A stretch of 64,000 nucleotides of DNA, from positions 1 through 64,000 of the forward strand of contig WIXG01000388.1 of the NCBI GenBank assembly GCA_009869945.1, written 5' to 3'. Source of the DNA: Mesaphorura yosii (taxonomy: Eukaryota; Arthropoda; Collembola; Poduromorpha; Tullbergiidae). The notes beneath the pieces were generated by a model that saw only the letters and a list, made by a program, of their open reading frames with translations, made no database searches and was not told the DNA's origin. Below are positions 53,713 through 64,000 of the stretch, piece after piece; the first letter of the stretch is position 1; each line of letters starts with the position of its first letter. The position numbers and the translations under genes were made by a program.

Positions 53713-54420
53713 AACCCGAACACAAGCGGACAAGCCATGTCAGCCCAATCAACACCACTGTCTCGAGTACTGTGTTGATCGCCAAAGTAGCCTTAAAATC
53801 GCATCCAGCCGAGAAAATCAGAGAGTAGACATTTATTTTTGCATCGGGAGCAGTGCGCGACCATTGTCAATCACCCTCCCTCATGCGGACGTACGCATGG
53901 TAAGTGACAATGAAACAAGCATTCCCCACGTGCGAAAGCATCAAGAGTATACATTTACGTTTTAATTTGTGTATTATTTGTTGACAGATTCCCACACAAT
54001 GATTGCTCAACAGAGTTTGATCTCAAATTCCATTAAGCTATGGCGTATGGACAAATCGTAACTAACATTCACAGTTTTTCCAACTTATTTTGTGATTTCG
54101 TTTTAGTCTCAAGTCAAACCCAATCATTCTATAACGTAAGTTAGTTCCTCTATGTCCTGCGTGAATATTCCATAAAACTTATTTAGGTGCTAAAATACGA
54201 TATTACTATTACCATTACCCGCATGTGTTGTCGTAAATTGACGAATACTCGTATAAGCATAAATGCGAATAAACAATAGTCATTTCAGTCACGACAAAAC
54301 GCTATCCTATTTAAGAAAACGTAACTAATTAGTGACTAATTTGTGTAAAATGTTCTAGGTTAATCAATGCACATGCGTATTTAAACGAGTAACAAATAAA
54401 ATGCAAGAATCGTCGTCTCA
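53713..54420 (+). other. probable dpr 3'UTR with candidate poly(A) signals
   Basis: After the stop codon the first AATAAA hexamers on the plus strand are at 54268-54273 and 54395-54400. Either could end the transcript. No transcript evidence is available, and the UTR could be longer or contain an intron: a strong donor-like ATG/GTAAGT lies at 53899/53900. Confidence 0.3.
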
Positions 54421-54834
54421 CGTGAAAATAATTTCTTTTGCATCAGGAAGTGAGAGAGTATGAATTGAATATCAGTGTGACTTCATGTATCAGCTTTCTG
54501 CACCAAATTGGGACCTCGTGAGCTAATATTTCCATTCAAAATGGTGTTGAACGTCGGCTTTTGAATATTTTGGGTTAATTCACGCAGAAAAATGCATTCA
54601 GAGTTCGTGAAGTGGATAAAAGTTTCATAAAAGTAGCTATTATGAACTATTCGCTTCTCGTTGCCATTTAACGTTCTTTGTGAATTCATCAACTTGTCCA
54701 TAAATCCAAAAGGTGCAAGTAAATGCCACTATCCCGAATGAGGTGAGGCGTCCACATGTCACGTTTCAGGCATATCCTGTTACTGAACTGGCTCACAAGC
54801 TCACAGAGAGAAGAGCACGTAATTACGTATACTC

Positions 54835-54858
54835 AAGCAGTGAAGCAGTGAAGCAGTG
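54835..54858. repeat. 8-bp tandem repeat, 3 copies
   Basis: AAGCAGTG is repeated three times without interruption. It is a short tandem repeat of no evident function. Confidence 0.8.
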
Positions 54859-57003
54859 GAAAGTGGAAATCTTGACAATACGTTAGCAGAAGACCACTTT
54901 TTAAAAGAAAGGAACTAGGAGAAAGCAATGAGCAGCAGAGTTAAGCAATTGGATATATTGCCTGTACGTAATGATGGGCGGACACGAAGGAGACAACAGA
55001 CAATCCTTGAATTTCAAATTACGCTTCACAAGGCCACGGAGCCTTCTTCTTGCATTGTCGCTCGGTAAAAGTGCCTTTCTCAAGATCTCCGCTTGTTTTC
55101 TTTTCATTTGGGTCCGCAAATGACAGTCCTCAATATGTCGATCTTCCATCAAGGACGAAGAAAAGGACATCGCACAATGACTGCCAAGCAACTGTAACTG
55201 TAACCTGCAGACTTTGATAAACGTGAGTGGCTCACAGTTTCGTGGCTTCCAAACCAATGCTACTCCACTGAACATGGACGGATGAGTCTCGACTCGCCAT
55301 ACCAGCGGTGCGGTGCGTGTTCAATGATGCGTTGGTTGTGCTTTAGAGATAAGAAGAAACAAGTGAGGGTTAATTATGAAAGGGCATGATCCAATCCTTC
55401 TCGACAATAGCGTCGCCTTGCCCGGCCACCGCGTAAATATTTATCTTTCCATTTTGAGGCCTTGCTCAAAATCAGAAAAACATCCCGAAATGAATTCACT
55501 ATCAATTACTTCACATTAAAACAGTACAATAAGTGTTGGTTTTCTAAAAACTGATTCATTACTCAAATAAATTGTCAACATGCAAATTAATTTTTTTACT
55601 GGGGAGCGAAAATGAACAGATGGGCCACAAATCCTGGACTCCAGCATGTCATAACTGAAAAATGCGATTTCATCGTATGAAATGAATTGAAAAAGTGGAG
55701 CAGCAGGTCTCTGGGGATTGGAATCACTTTTTGCTCCATATCGAATGCATAATTGACGCGTGCACTTGTGGCACTTGGCATTACGTGGTGTGTAACAGCA
55801 AGTGGGCAGAATCAATTTACTATTGAACGATGGTCTTGGAATTGTGCGACTGCCTCGTGAAATGCGATCGTCCCCTTTTGGATCTGAGAGTTGAAAGGCG
55901 AGGCCTTTAATTTATATGGGCAAAAATAAATGGTAATGTATTTCAATGGGAGAAAGACTCAACTTCAATTAAAGTGGATTTTGCAGTGCATACATGTATC
56001 GACCATTTGATACATTAAGCTGCTTCGCCTGCAATGCCTTTTGAGTTTTTTCAAATAAGCAACTCAATCGGATCGTGCTTCAGTTTATCCAACGAAACTC
56101 TCCTTTAAGGCACAAGCATTTGCTGGCTTACTTTGTTGGTGCATTAAACCCTCAATTTCATCTACTTTTAAAGATGGAGTCGGAAGCAGTAATGGATGGT
56201 CACAAATGGAACAAAAATTATTGAGTACTTATTCCGGTTTCGACCGCGCCCAAAATATTTAACCTGCTTCGAATGCACTTAAACTTTCGCTTCCCAACCC
56301 AAAAAGCAACAATAAAAGCTACGAGCGAGGTGCACGTAGTTGGACATGCATTTCGTAAAAGCAAGGCAAGGGAACTTGCAATAATAATTAGTCCTTGTCT
56401 CCCCGAACGCGAGAATGAATTCAAGGGTTTATTTTGGCCATTGTACTTCTTTCGCCAATGCATCATACTACTAAAGTAGACCTAGTGCCTCCTGTGCCGA
56501 ACCCTTTCTCAGCCACGGTTGCATTCATGAACCAAAAGTTGACTCCATTTCATACATTAATATCAACGAATGCATAACGACCATGAATGCATCGCGCATG
56601 TTGAAAAATAAACTCAAAGTCACAATCACCACAATGACAGTAAAAAACAAGGAGCTATTATAATAATCATACTTTTTCCACAGCCAAGCTGATGATCGTC
56701 CGATGACAATACTTTTCCCCTTCCTCAACGGGCTTTTTCTTCTGTCACCGACTTGTGTTCTGTTCGAATTCGGTACTGTGCTGTGGCGAATCTCATTTCC
56801 TCTCCGTACGAGTGCAAATGCGAATGCACTCTGCGCTCTGCGCTGGTTGTTGACATTACCCGAATTTGAGGTTTTCCGTCTACTTCTGCTCCCTTACTCT
56901 GGATGGTTAGCTGCATGTGAGAAATCTCTTCCGACAAGAACCCGTACCCTACCCGTGGCCACGCACGTAGCAGCGAGCAGCACGTACATGCCCTCATCAT
57001 GAT

Positions 57004-57042
57004 AACGCGCGAACTCCATGGCACCTCCATGGAGTACGCGTT
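57004..57042. repeat. strong inverted repeat (hairpin)
   Basis: ACTCCATGG at 57013-57021 and CCATGGAGT at 57027-57035 are perfect inverted copies around a 5-base loop. Outside a small asymmetric bulge, AACGCG at 57004-57009 pairs with CGCGTT at 57037-57042. It is not followed by a T-run, so it does not look like a terminator. Confidence 0.6.
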
Positions 57043-58826
57043 CGAGTTCATGTTCGGTCTCTCCATCAGCTCACTCTGGGCAGCAGTTCGCTTTTGTCTA
57101 CCAGCCAACAAGCACCACTGAAACGCGAATTCCTCAACCCCACTTTCTTTGGAGCACAACGTGCAGGAGTCCACGTGTAAATACAAACACGCACGGCCTG
57201 CAGACTCCGGTCTGGACAGACTCTCTGTCTATTGACAAAGTAAACTCGACGTCTACGTGGAATTGCCGAAACATTGGGAGAACGGATACACGGAGGCGAC
57301 TGGTCAACTTTTCGTTCAATTCGCAATTGTAATGTATCAAAACTTTTTAATTTAATTTCAACTTGTTCAACAACAGTTGCGGCTCTGAAAAGTCCAAAGT
57401 AGTGACTAACATGTTGACTGTGTAAATAGCAGCAAGTATCGTTCGAATGTGTACACATGTGCACTCAGCACAGGAGAATCAGTAATCTCTGTTTACTCTG
57501 TCCGTGCACATGTGCAGTGTAATGTAAACTAATTAAGCGTCATAATTAGTTGCATACACAGATATGTACGTACTGGAGAGTGTTCCCACTTTCGAGTGAG
57601 TTTTGCAAAGTAGCACAGCAAAGTTAAGTCAGCAGAATTCACTCGTGAGCAGACTAATTGGAAAAGTGATACCACTTCAACTTACTCTTGTTCTACCGCC
57701 GGGTTATTAACAGGTAATTTCGAATCTGTTTGATGACTTGCATTTTAGTAAGCCGTAATAGACATCGTCAAATTGAATGAAAGGAAGCATTTTCCTGAAG
57801 GTTTTGGTCCAAAGCATCTGACTTATACTTCAACTTGAATCGTATCAACCATTGAATTCTTTTTACCTGTTGACTGTTGTCGATTTGTCTGAAATGAAAA
57901 CTTCGAAACAAATAAAATCTTGCGTGCCATCATGGCTTTTGCACGCGTGTTGTAGACGTACTTTTGGCTACGACCGGGTTTGCAGGTCGTAAAAAGGTGT
58001 AAACTTTACGAGGTTAATAAAAGTTTACAAAACGAGTCTACAAGACTTGACACGGCAAGGAAAGGCGCTTGCGACTAGACGCATGTCCCCGTGAAACTTT
58101 TTTCGTGAGGCTGTTCTTATTACTCATTTCATGAATCGTGATACATGAATGCGGAGGTGGATACTCGATACACACCTTCCACGCATTCGGTAGATGAAAG
58201 TTCCCTCTTCAAAGAGAAGAGTATTTGACTACACTTTGATGCAGTTGTGAAGCACTTACTTGATCAGAATACTACAACAGCAACGCAGTGTTGAACCAAC
58301 CGCAGGTTAAATTTTCATTTTGCTCAAAGAGGTGCAGTGACATGGACATTGCTCATACGGTTGGTTTTGCCCGACATGTGCCCACCTGGTCGGGTGGATG
58401 TGATGTGGTTCATTCCGCTACACATGCACGCATGTCACTCACCTTTCTCTTCTGGGCGTGTGATCCTCACATGAAAAAGAATTATTTATGCGTTTGCTGC
58501 TGAGGCTCTGTCTGCTCTTGCTCTTACCATGTCAGAAGTTTTAGTTCAATAGGTTACTGGGTACGGGCATCTGTCGTGGGAAAATACCTGCATGACCTGT
58601 ATCAGATAAATTCGTGAATTTTAAAATCCTGAAACCTGGTCCTTTCTAGTTTCTCCATTCAGTTTCAAATGTATACTCTGGACTACGGGATCAAAGAGCG
58701 TCAGGCACTTATGCTCTGTGCCGAACTTGTTTAGGACACGAGCACGGGAATCGCGCTATCGTTGCGCAAGTAATCCGTTTTTATTCCAGTGGTTAGCTGC
58801 TTCTTTTTCGTGGCTTCTGATTTGTG

Positions 58827-58867
58827 AAACGTGACGTAGAACGATTAATCCCTCGCGTCCCATTCCA
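58827..58867. repeat. 41-bp dispersed repeat, copy 2
   Basis: The segment AAACGTGACGTAGAACGATT and the 21 bases after it match 8189-8229 at 35 of 41 positions in the same orientation. It lies about 5 kb beyond the dpr gene, whereas the other copy lies in intron 1. Confidence 0.55.
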
Positions 58868-61800
58868 CCACACACTACTTTACGTTGGTGCTGTTGTTTA
58901 CAATGAATTTCGTCAGCAGGGGCAAAATGCAAGAGGAAGAGAAGTGAATTCTGGCTTAAGAGCTTTCTCACTGGGAACGGAAACTGATGAGCTTTTCTGT
59001 GACCGACCGTTTCATTCAAATCACAACGGACTTGTTCAGGCAAATGGTGGGTTTTTATGCTTCGCATTCACCAAGCAAAGCTCCTTAGAGTGTCTTCCAA
59101 AAGGTTCATTAGGAGTAATATGCCTCAGACGTAATTTGAACGATGCAGCTGCGCAAGCAGGACAGAAATTCATGCAACGGAAATCCACTCATTATCATTT
59201 CCAACGTAGAAATCTGCTCCACCAAGGCAATCTTAACAGATAAATGTCTTTTTCAAGGATAAACTCAAAGCTAAATATAACAATGATTCATCTGCGCTGT
59301 GCATAAACTCAGGGAAACTGTAAGGGCTCATATGGGATTCGAATTTAATTTGTATCGCTCACAAGGCAGTAAAAATTTCAATTTTAATTGTATGTCTGAC
59401 TTTAAACAATACGGAAACAACTGCCAGTATTTTTGTCCCGCATAAGCACACCCCGACTTCGTGCTTTCCACAATAACAAATGGCCCTGCTCATTGGACGA
59501 CTGGATTAAATTCTTAGCTGGGCACATGGTCGCTTCGTCTTTGGGCTCGAAGGGCTCAGGTGCCCCTTTTCAAGGCATTAGAGACGATGCCCAAACTACT
59601 CCAGTCAGGAAAAGCAGCCTTCCGAAAGGTTTGAATGAAAACCATCTGGAAGAATCGATGATGGTGTGCAACGCACCGCAAAAGCGAAATGCAATGCAAT
59701 TTGCAATGCTGCAAACGAAAACTAAGCGAAAGATGCGTGAAAAGCAGAAGGAAGAGGCGAGAGAACAAGAGAGCCTAATAATATCTTGAGAAGTGGAATA
59801 TCTCGCAGCAGCAGAAGCCAAGGCGGTGGCAGTGCAAAGAAGATGAGAGTAGACCGTACGCACTTCTTCTCCGGCCATTCTCAGTCGGGTTGATCTTGTA
59901 TTATATGGCACACAAATGTAATGTGGATTACGCATGGAAGAGAAAGTTCAACGACTACTCAGAAGAAAGTTACGAACGAAGATAAAAGAAAAGGAGAAGT
60001 TAGAGTTGGAGTTGTTGGGAAGGAAGAATTGGACTGCTCTACACTAATAGAAACAGAATACGAGGTCTGAAGAAGAGGATCATCTTGCCTTGCACTCTGA
60101 AAAGCACCGCATTTCTCCTTTCACGAACATCTTCCATGAGGCGAGTGCTGGTTGAGAGTTCAGGACAATAGAATGCCTTCCTCTACGCACCAGATAGTCT
60201 TCCGGGTATTCTCATTCAGTTTCATTACAGAAACCAATTAGTAATATTGAGACTCAGCTAATTTGGGCCAATAATCACTGCAAAAATGCAATACAGCTGT
60301 CTGGAATCCAAACGTACGTCCTGCTGCTCGATAAGTTTCATAGTATCGGATCGATTCTCGGCAACTTGAAACGATGTGCGTAAATCATGTTCGAATTTAT
60401 CGTTTCCATTTTTTTGGGAGCCCGCATCTGTTTAATATCAGAAACTTTGAGGACTCGTTCCAATTTCACCTATACTCCTTGGATTGCCTTTCGTTAGAAC
60501 CAAATCAGCAAATTCTACGTTTGATAATCTTAGATTTCGCAAGAAATAATTCACCTTGTTTGATTAGGATCATATTTCATAAAAGACGAATTTCTCAAGA
60601 ATTATAACTTTTTTTACTTTCTCATATTTCCAGTGACTACTACGGTGAAGGTTCGCAGGTCACCTTCCAATGTCGACCTTTCCTTTTGTTCCCATTCCCG
60701 TGAAAAGTTTCTCGCTTTGAAATTCGTCCATTCCCTGGAATTCTCGGTTCCAACCGTTTGCGAAATATAAAACTCATTGCATTACAAACAGATAACCTGG
60801 AACAGATGATTTATTAACAAGCTTTGCTTGAACTTCTGAGCTTGATCCGCAATCAGCGTTGCAATCTCGATTGTTCTAAGCCCAGTTTGAATGCGATAGC
60901 TCTAAGCCTCTTCGGATGCTGTTTCAGAATACATAACAAATTACAAAGTCATTTTTGATTTCAAAAGCTGACAATATACTGCCACTGCAAGCATGTTGGC
61001 AAGTTTGCGTTCTTCAGCGGTGGATGGATGCTGGAAGCCATTTGAGAGTGCAAAGTAAAAGTTTTGTTTTGGGGAGAAAGTTTTCGCAGCAATTAATTAT
61101 CACAGAGGGAAAGGGTGAAAGTTGCCTTTTCTACCTTCCTGCTTGCTTGATGCGCTGAGTGGCCTCTTTTTATCTTCTTCAAAAGATTCACTCATAAGTA
61201 AATAATTGCTTGAATTTTAGCGTTATTGGCTGGGGAATCAAATTACACCTTCCAAAGACCAAAGTTATTTTTAAAAAGTCGAGTCTGCGCTTTGAAAAAT
61301 TTGTCCCGTCACATTTCTCGAGACAGTTATGTGCTCGATTTCGTCCTTCGCGCGTGCAAGGAGGAGGCAGCCACTCGCCTTGAGCGATGACAAGTAAATA
61401 ATATATCTGAAAACGAATGATGAATACATTTCTTCGTTTCCCATTTCCGGCGAAAGGAGACGCGTGTTTGTTTTGCATTTGCGTTTTCTTTATTTGCTGA
61501 AATAGACTTCCACTTCCTCCGCTTCGCATGTCGGAACTCAGAATGTTTTTGAATAAACTAGATCCATATGCTCGGTAATTCTTGCACGGGTGACAACAAT
61601 TCATCAATACTAGTAGCGAGTGGAAACAACCAAGCGAATCCTCTAAGTGAAAGAAAGGAAAGACGGAGACGAGCTCAGAATACAACTTAAGTATTCAAAG
61701 AGCAAACTGTCATTCACGTTGTCGTTGTCCCGTCCCCATTCTCGTCCTCAAGCCAGAGCGTAATGACAATGAGGATGAGAAGAAAGACCACTGGTTCACA

Positions 61801-64000
61801 TCCACGGAACAGACAGGACTGTCTTCTTACTAAAGTAGTAAAGCTAAAATTGTGTAATGGAATGTAAAGAAAAGTCGAAGTACGAAAGCCAAGCCAAAGC
61901 GTGCAAAAGGGAATAATAAGTATAAGTGTCACGTATGTGTTCCATTGTTATCCAGCGCGTACACAAGCCAAGCCAAGGACGACCGTTGTCCTATTGTGAA
62001 CATATGATTCATTTCTGTTCGCGTAGTTTTGAAACCAAGTGTCCATAGACGGCTGCCATAGCCGTAGACTTAAAATTCTGGGCGTGTAAATTTAATACTT
62101 TGAACCATTTGGAAGCGGCGGCAAAAGATGAGCGTGTCCACGCCAAAGAAAATTGCGGTTTACAAGATTTCCGACCCATGGCCAAATATTTGGACTGGTT
62201 ATCGGTTACAAGTGCGTGCACACGTGTCGCGCATTTCTTTGAATCAGATTCACATAATACATAAATGCTAGCCAAAGACTACTCGTAGAAAGCACTTCTG
62301 TCGATGACGGCAGCTTGTTTTTGCTTCATAAGACTATTTCATACGGCGAGGCACACGGACTTACGTCCAAACCATTCCATACGCCAGCAGTAAACTTAAC
62401 ACCCGAAAAGATGCGATTGTGATCTCAAAAATCTGGAAACTCGTATCGAAAATATCTTATGTCTTTTGGGGAATTTGGTTTTATTATGATAATCGCGAAT
62501 AAAAGAGCGAAATTGTGTTCTTATTGGTGAACGAAAAAATATACGGCCAGAGACGACTGAATAAAATAAAGCTTGAAAAATTTTATGTCTACAATAAACC
62601 CGGAACATTGCTGGAATATTTTGAAGTTTGTCAACGGCAATCGGCTGTATTGGATTTGTACCGCATCAGTCTTCTATTTGACTGTACTCAACGCACGATA
62701 TTTTATGGCCTCGTATGAAAAGCCTACAAATGCGGAAATATCGAGTATCAATCCTCGATTCTGTGCACTGAATCAAATTCGAAACTCGTTGTTTCACAGT
62801 GACATTATTCAAAAGTGGTTAGTGCTGGTGAGACGATGGATGTTGGCGCTTTTATTTTCCAAGCTAGAAAATCTGCAAGTTCGCAAGATCGACGGTTAAA
62901 CAGCAACGTTTACGGTGGCATCATCTTCCAATGGAAATTGCACGTCCGCGATTACATTTTATTATTATTCATAGCCGAAAAAATCAGAAAAGTTTTCTTT
63001 GAACAACAAATTTCTTTTACCAGTTCAAAACAGCAAAGGCAAGAATTTCTGCTTCATTTACTTTTATTATAACTCTTCCCGAACGCGTTCACGTACGTGT
63101 CCTTGCGCTGCTGTGTGCTGAATGCAAACATGCGCTGGAGACAAGAATCGGGTCGTCGAGGCAGGGCACAGGGCAAAGAAGTTTGGAATTTGCAAAGTAA
63201 ACTTTGACAGGAGAAAATTTGTTTATGGAAAAATGAAATCATGTCAAAAGTTTAAAGGATTTGCATTAGCATCAACGTGTTGCTGTGCCCGCCTATCGCG
63301 ACTGCGGAAAATGCGTTCCATTTTCCAAGGTGGTAAACATGAATGTGGCATTACGAGAACTGGATGGGCTACAAGTCAAAGATTAAAGCCACGAACTGCA
63401 GCGTACGCAGTTTACTTTGAACCGCGACAACGGCGAAATATGCAATCCGCATACTAAATTATTGACCTTCCGTCTCGCGTTCGAATTCTTTTGAACATTA
63501 ATTGCCATGCGAAGCGATGGTGCTGAATGAGGAAGGAAGTCGGCACAGGGGGCAGACAAACAATGGCAACAGATAATTTAATTAATGTCGTGCACTTTTG
63601 GAGGGCCTCCCGCCTGCCTCTGCGAAAATAAGCAATAAGCAATAGGTTTTATTTTTAATTAGGAAACACAATCGGCAGACAAGCAAAAAACAAAGAGAAA
63701 GGCAGCGCATCCAAAAATTTAATTAGAAAAAAGAAAGTTTGGTGCGTTTGATTGACTTCCTTTGTCGGGATGCACCTGCACCATACATGCTGCGAGCTTT
63801 TACGTGTTGGGCGACGTGCAGACAGGCGAAGCTGGAGGGTTATGTGATTAAAAGTTGGCTACGGCTAATAAAAGCTGTCCGACTGACACTGTCCGTGTTG
63901 GTTTTGTACAGTCCGGCCTGCATTTCATTCCCAGAGCATTATTGTGCAATCAGTGTCTTGCCAACTTGCTGAACGTCTAGTCCAGTGGCTTGACGGGTCG
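58868..64000. other. downstream flank; no gene proven
   Basis: Intergenic-type or intronic sequence. The one exon-like spot is at 60634, behind a strong acceptor (see findings). Other open frames, including 497 bp on the minus strand at 61188-61685, carry no recognisable motif or splice context. Nothing marks the start of another gene with confidence. Confidence 0.45.

Larger units (their letters stand above)
54421..58826. other. downstream flank; no gene seen
   Basis: No supported gene on either strand. There is a triple direct repeat of AAGCAGTG at 54835-54858 and a perfect hairpin at 57004-57042. The region around 56700-57200 is locally richer in G+C and has overlapping open frames on both strands, but none has recognisable protein features. 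Confidence 0.5.

Noticed and set aside
56725-57186. Overlapping frames of 99-153 codons on both strands, including EYAFEFMFGLSISSLWAAVR in another frame
   Set aside because: These are mutual shadows in a locally GC-richer patch. No frame shows known motifs or splice structure.
58785-58800. CAGTGGTTAGC as a tRNA A-box/D-loop
   Set aside because: No acceptor stem, anticodon arm or B box follows.
61188-61685. 165-codon minus-strand frame, the longest in the window
   Set aside because: No recognisable domain, uneven composition and no splice or start context. Treated as a chance frame.
61856-61870. TGGAATGTAAAGAA, identical to the first 14 bases of miR-1
   Set aside because: The remaining bases differ from the ultra-conserved miR-1, and the upstream sequence does not form the usual hairpin arm. 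It is most likely chance in AT-rich DNA.

Overview
The window is arthropod genomic DNA: moderately AT-rich, with GT-AG introns, no operons and almost no long open frames. The only gene I can support is one member of the dpr family (defective proboscis extension response), which encodes two-Ig-domain neuronal surface proteins. Its motifs fit the Dpr6/Dpr10 branch best. The species cannot be fixed from this sequence. The mix of short introns (60-240 bp) and one very large intron is compatible with an insect, springtail or crustacean.

Layout. Bases 1-1395 hold no gene, only a possible decayed repeat. Exon 1 (1396-1486) encodes a start methionine and signal peptide. Intron 1 (1487-48482, about 47 kb) fills three quarters of the window. 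I found no second gene in it, only a 0.59-kb inverted-repeat transposon relic (19539-20125), one copy of a 41-bp dispersed repeat and short simple repeats. Exons 2-8 lie at 48483-53712 and encode a linker, Ig domain 1, Ig domain 2 and a C-terminal tail. The 10 kb beyond the gene holds possible poly(A) signals, the second copy of the 41-bp repeat, a hairpin and one orphan exon-like segment.

The eight exons join without any phase conflict into 333 codons (332 residues plus stop). All key Ig residues are present: C110/W122/C172 in Ig1 and C213/W227/C272 in Ig2. From family knowledge, the product is a secreted or membrane-anchored neuronal protein that binds DIP-type Ig proteins in synaptic partner matching. 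The weakest parts of the model are the exon 1 donor (GTTCGT) and the choice of C-terminus. I found no CRISPR array, rRNA, convincing tRNA, operon or clearly new multi-gene system. The points most worth a second look are the remote signal-peptide exon, the huge intron, the GGCGAAT inverted-repeat element and the orphan exon-like segment near 60634.
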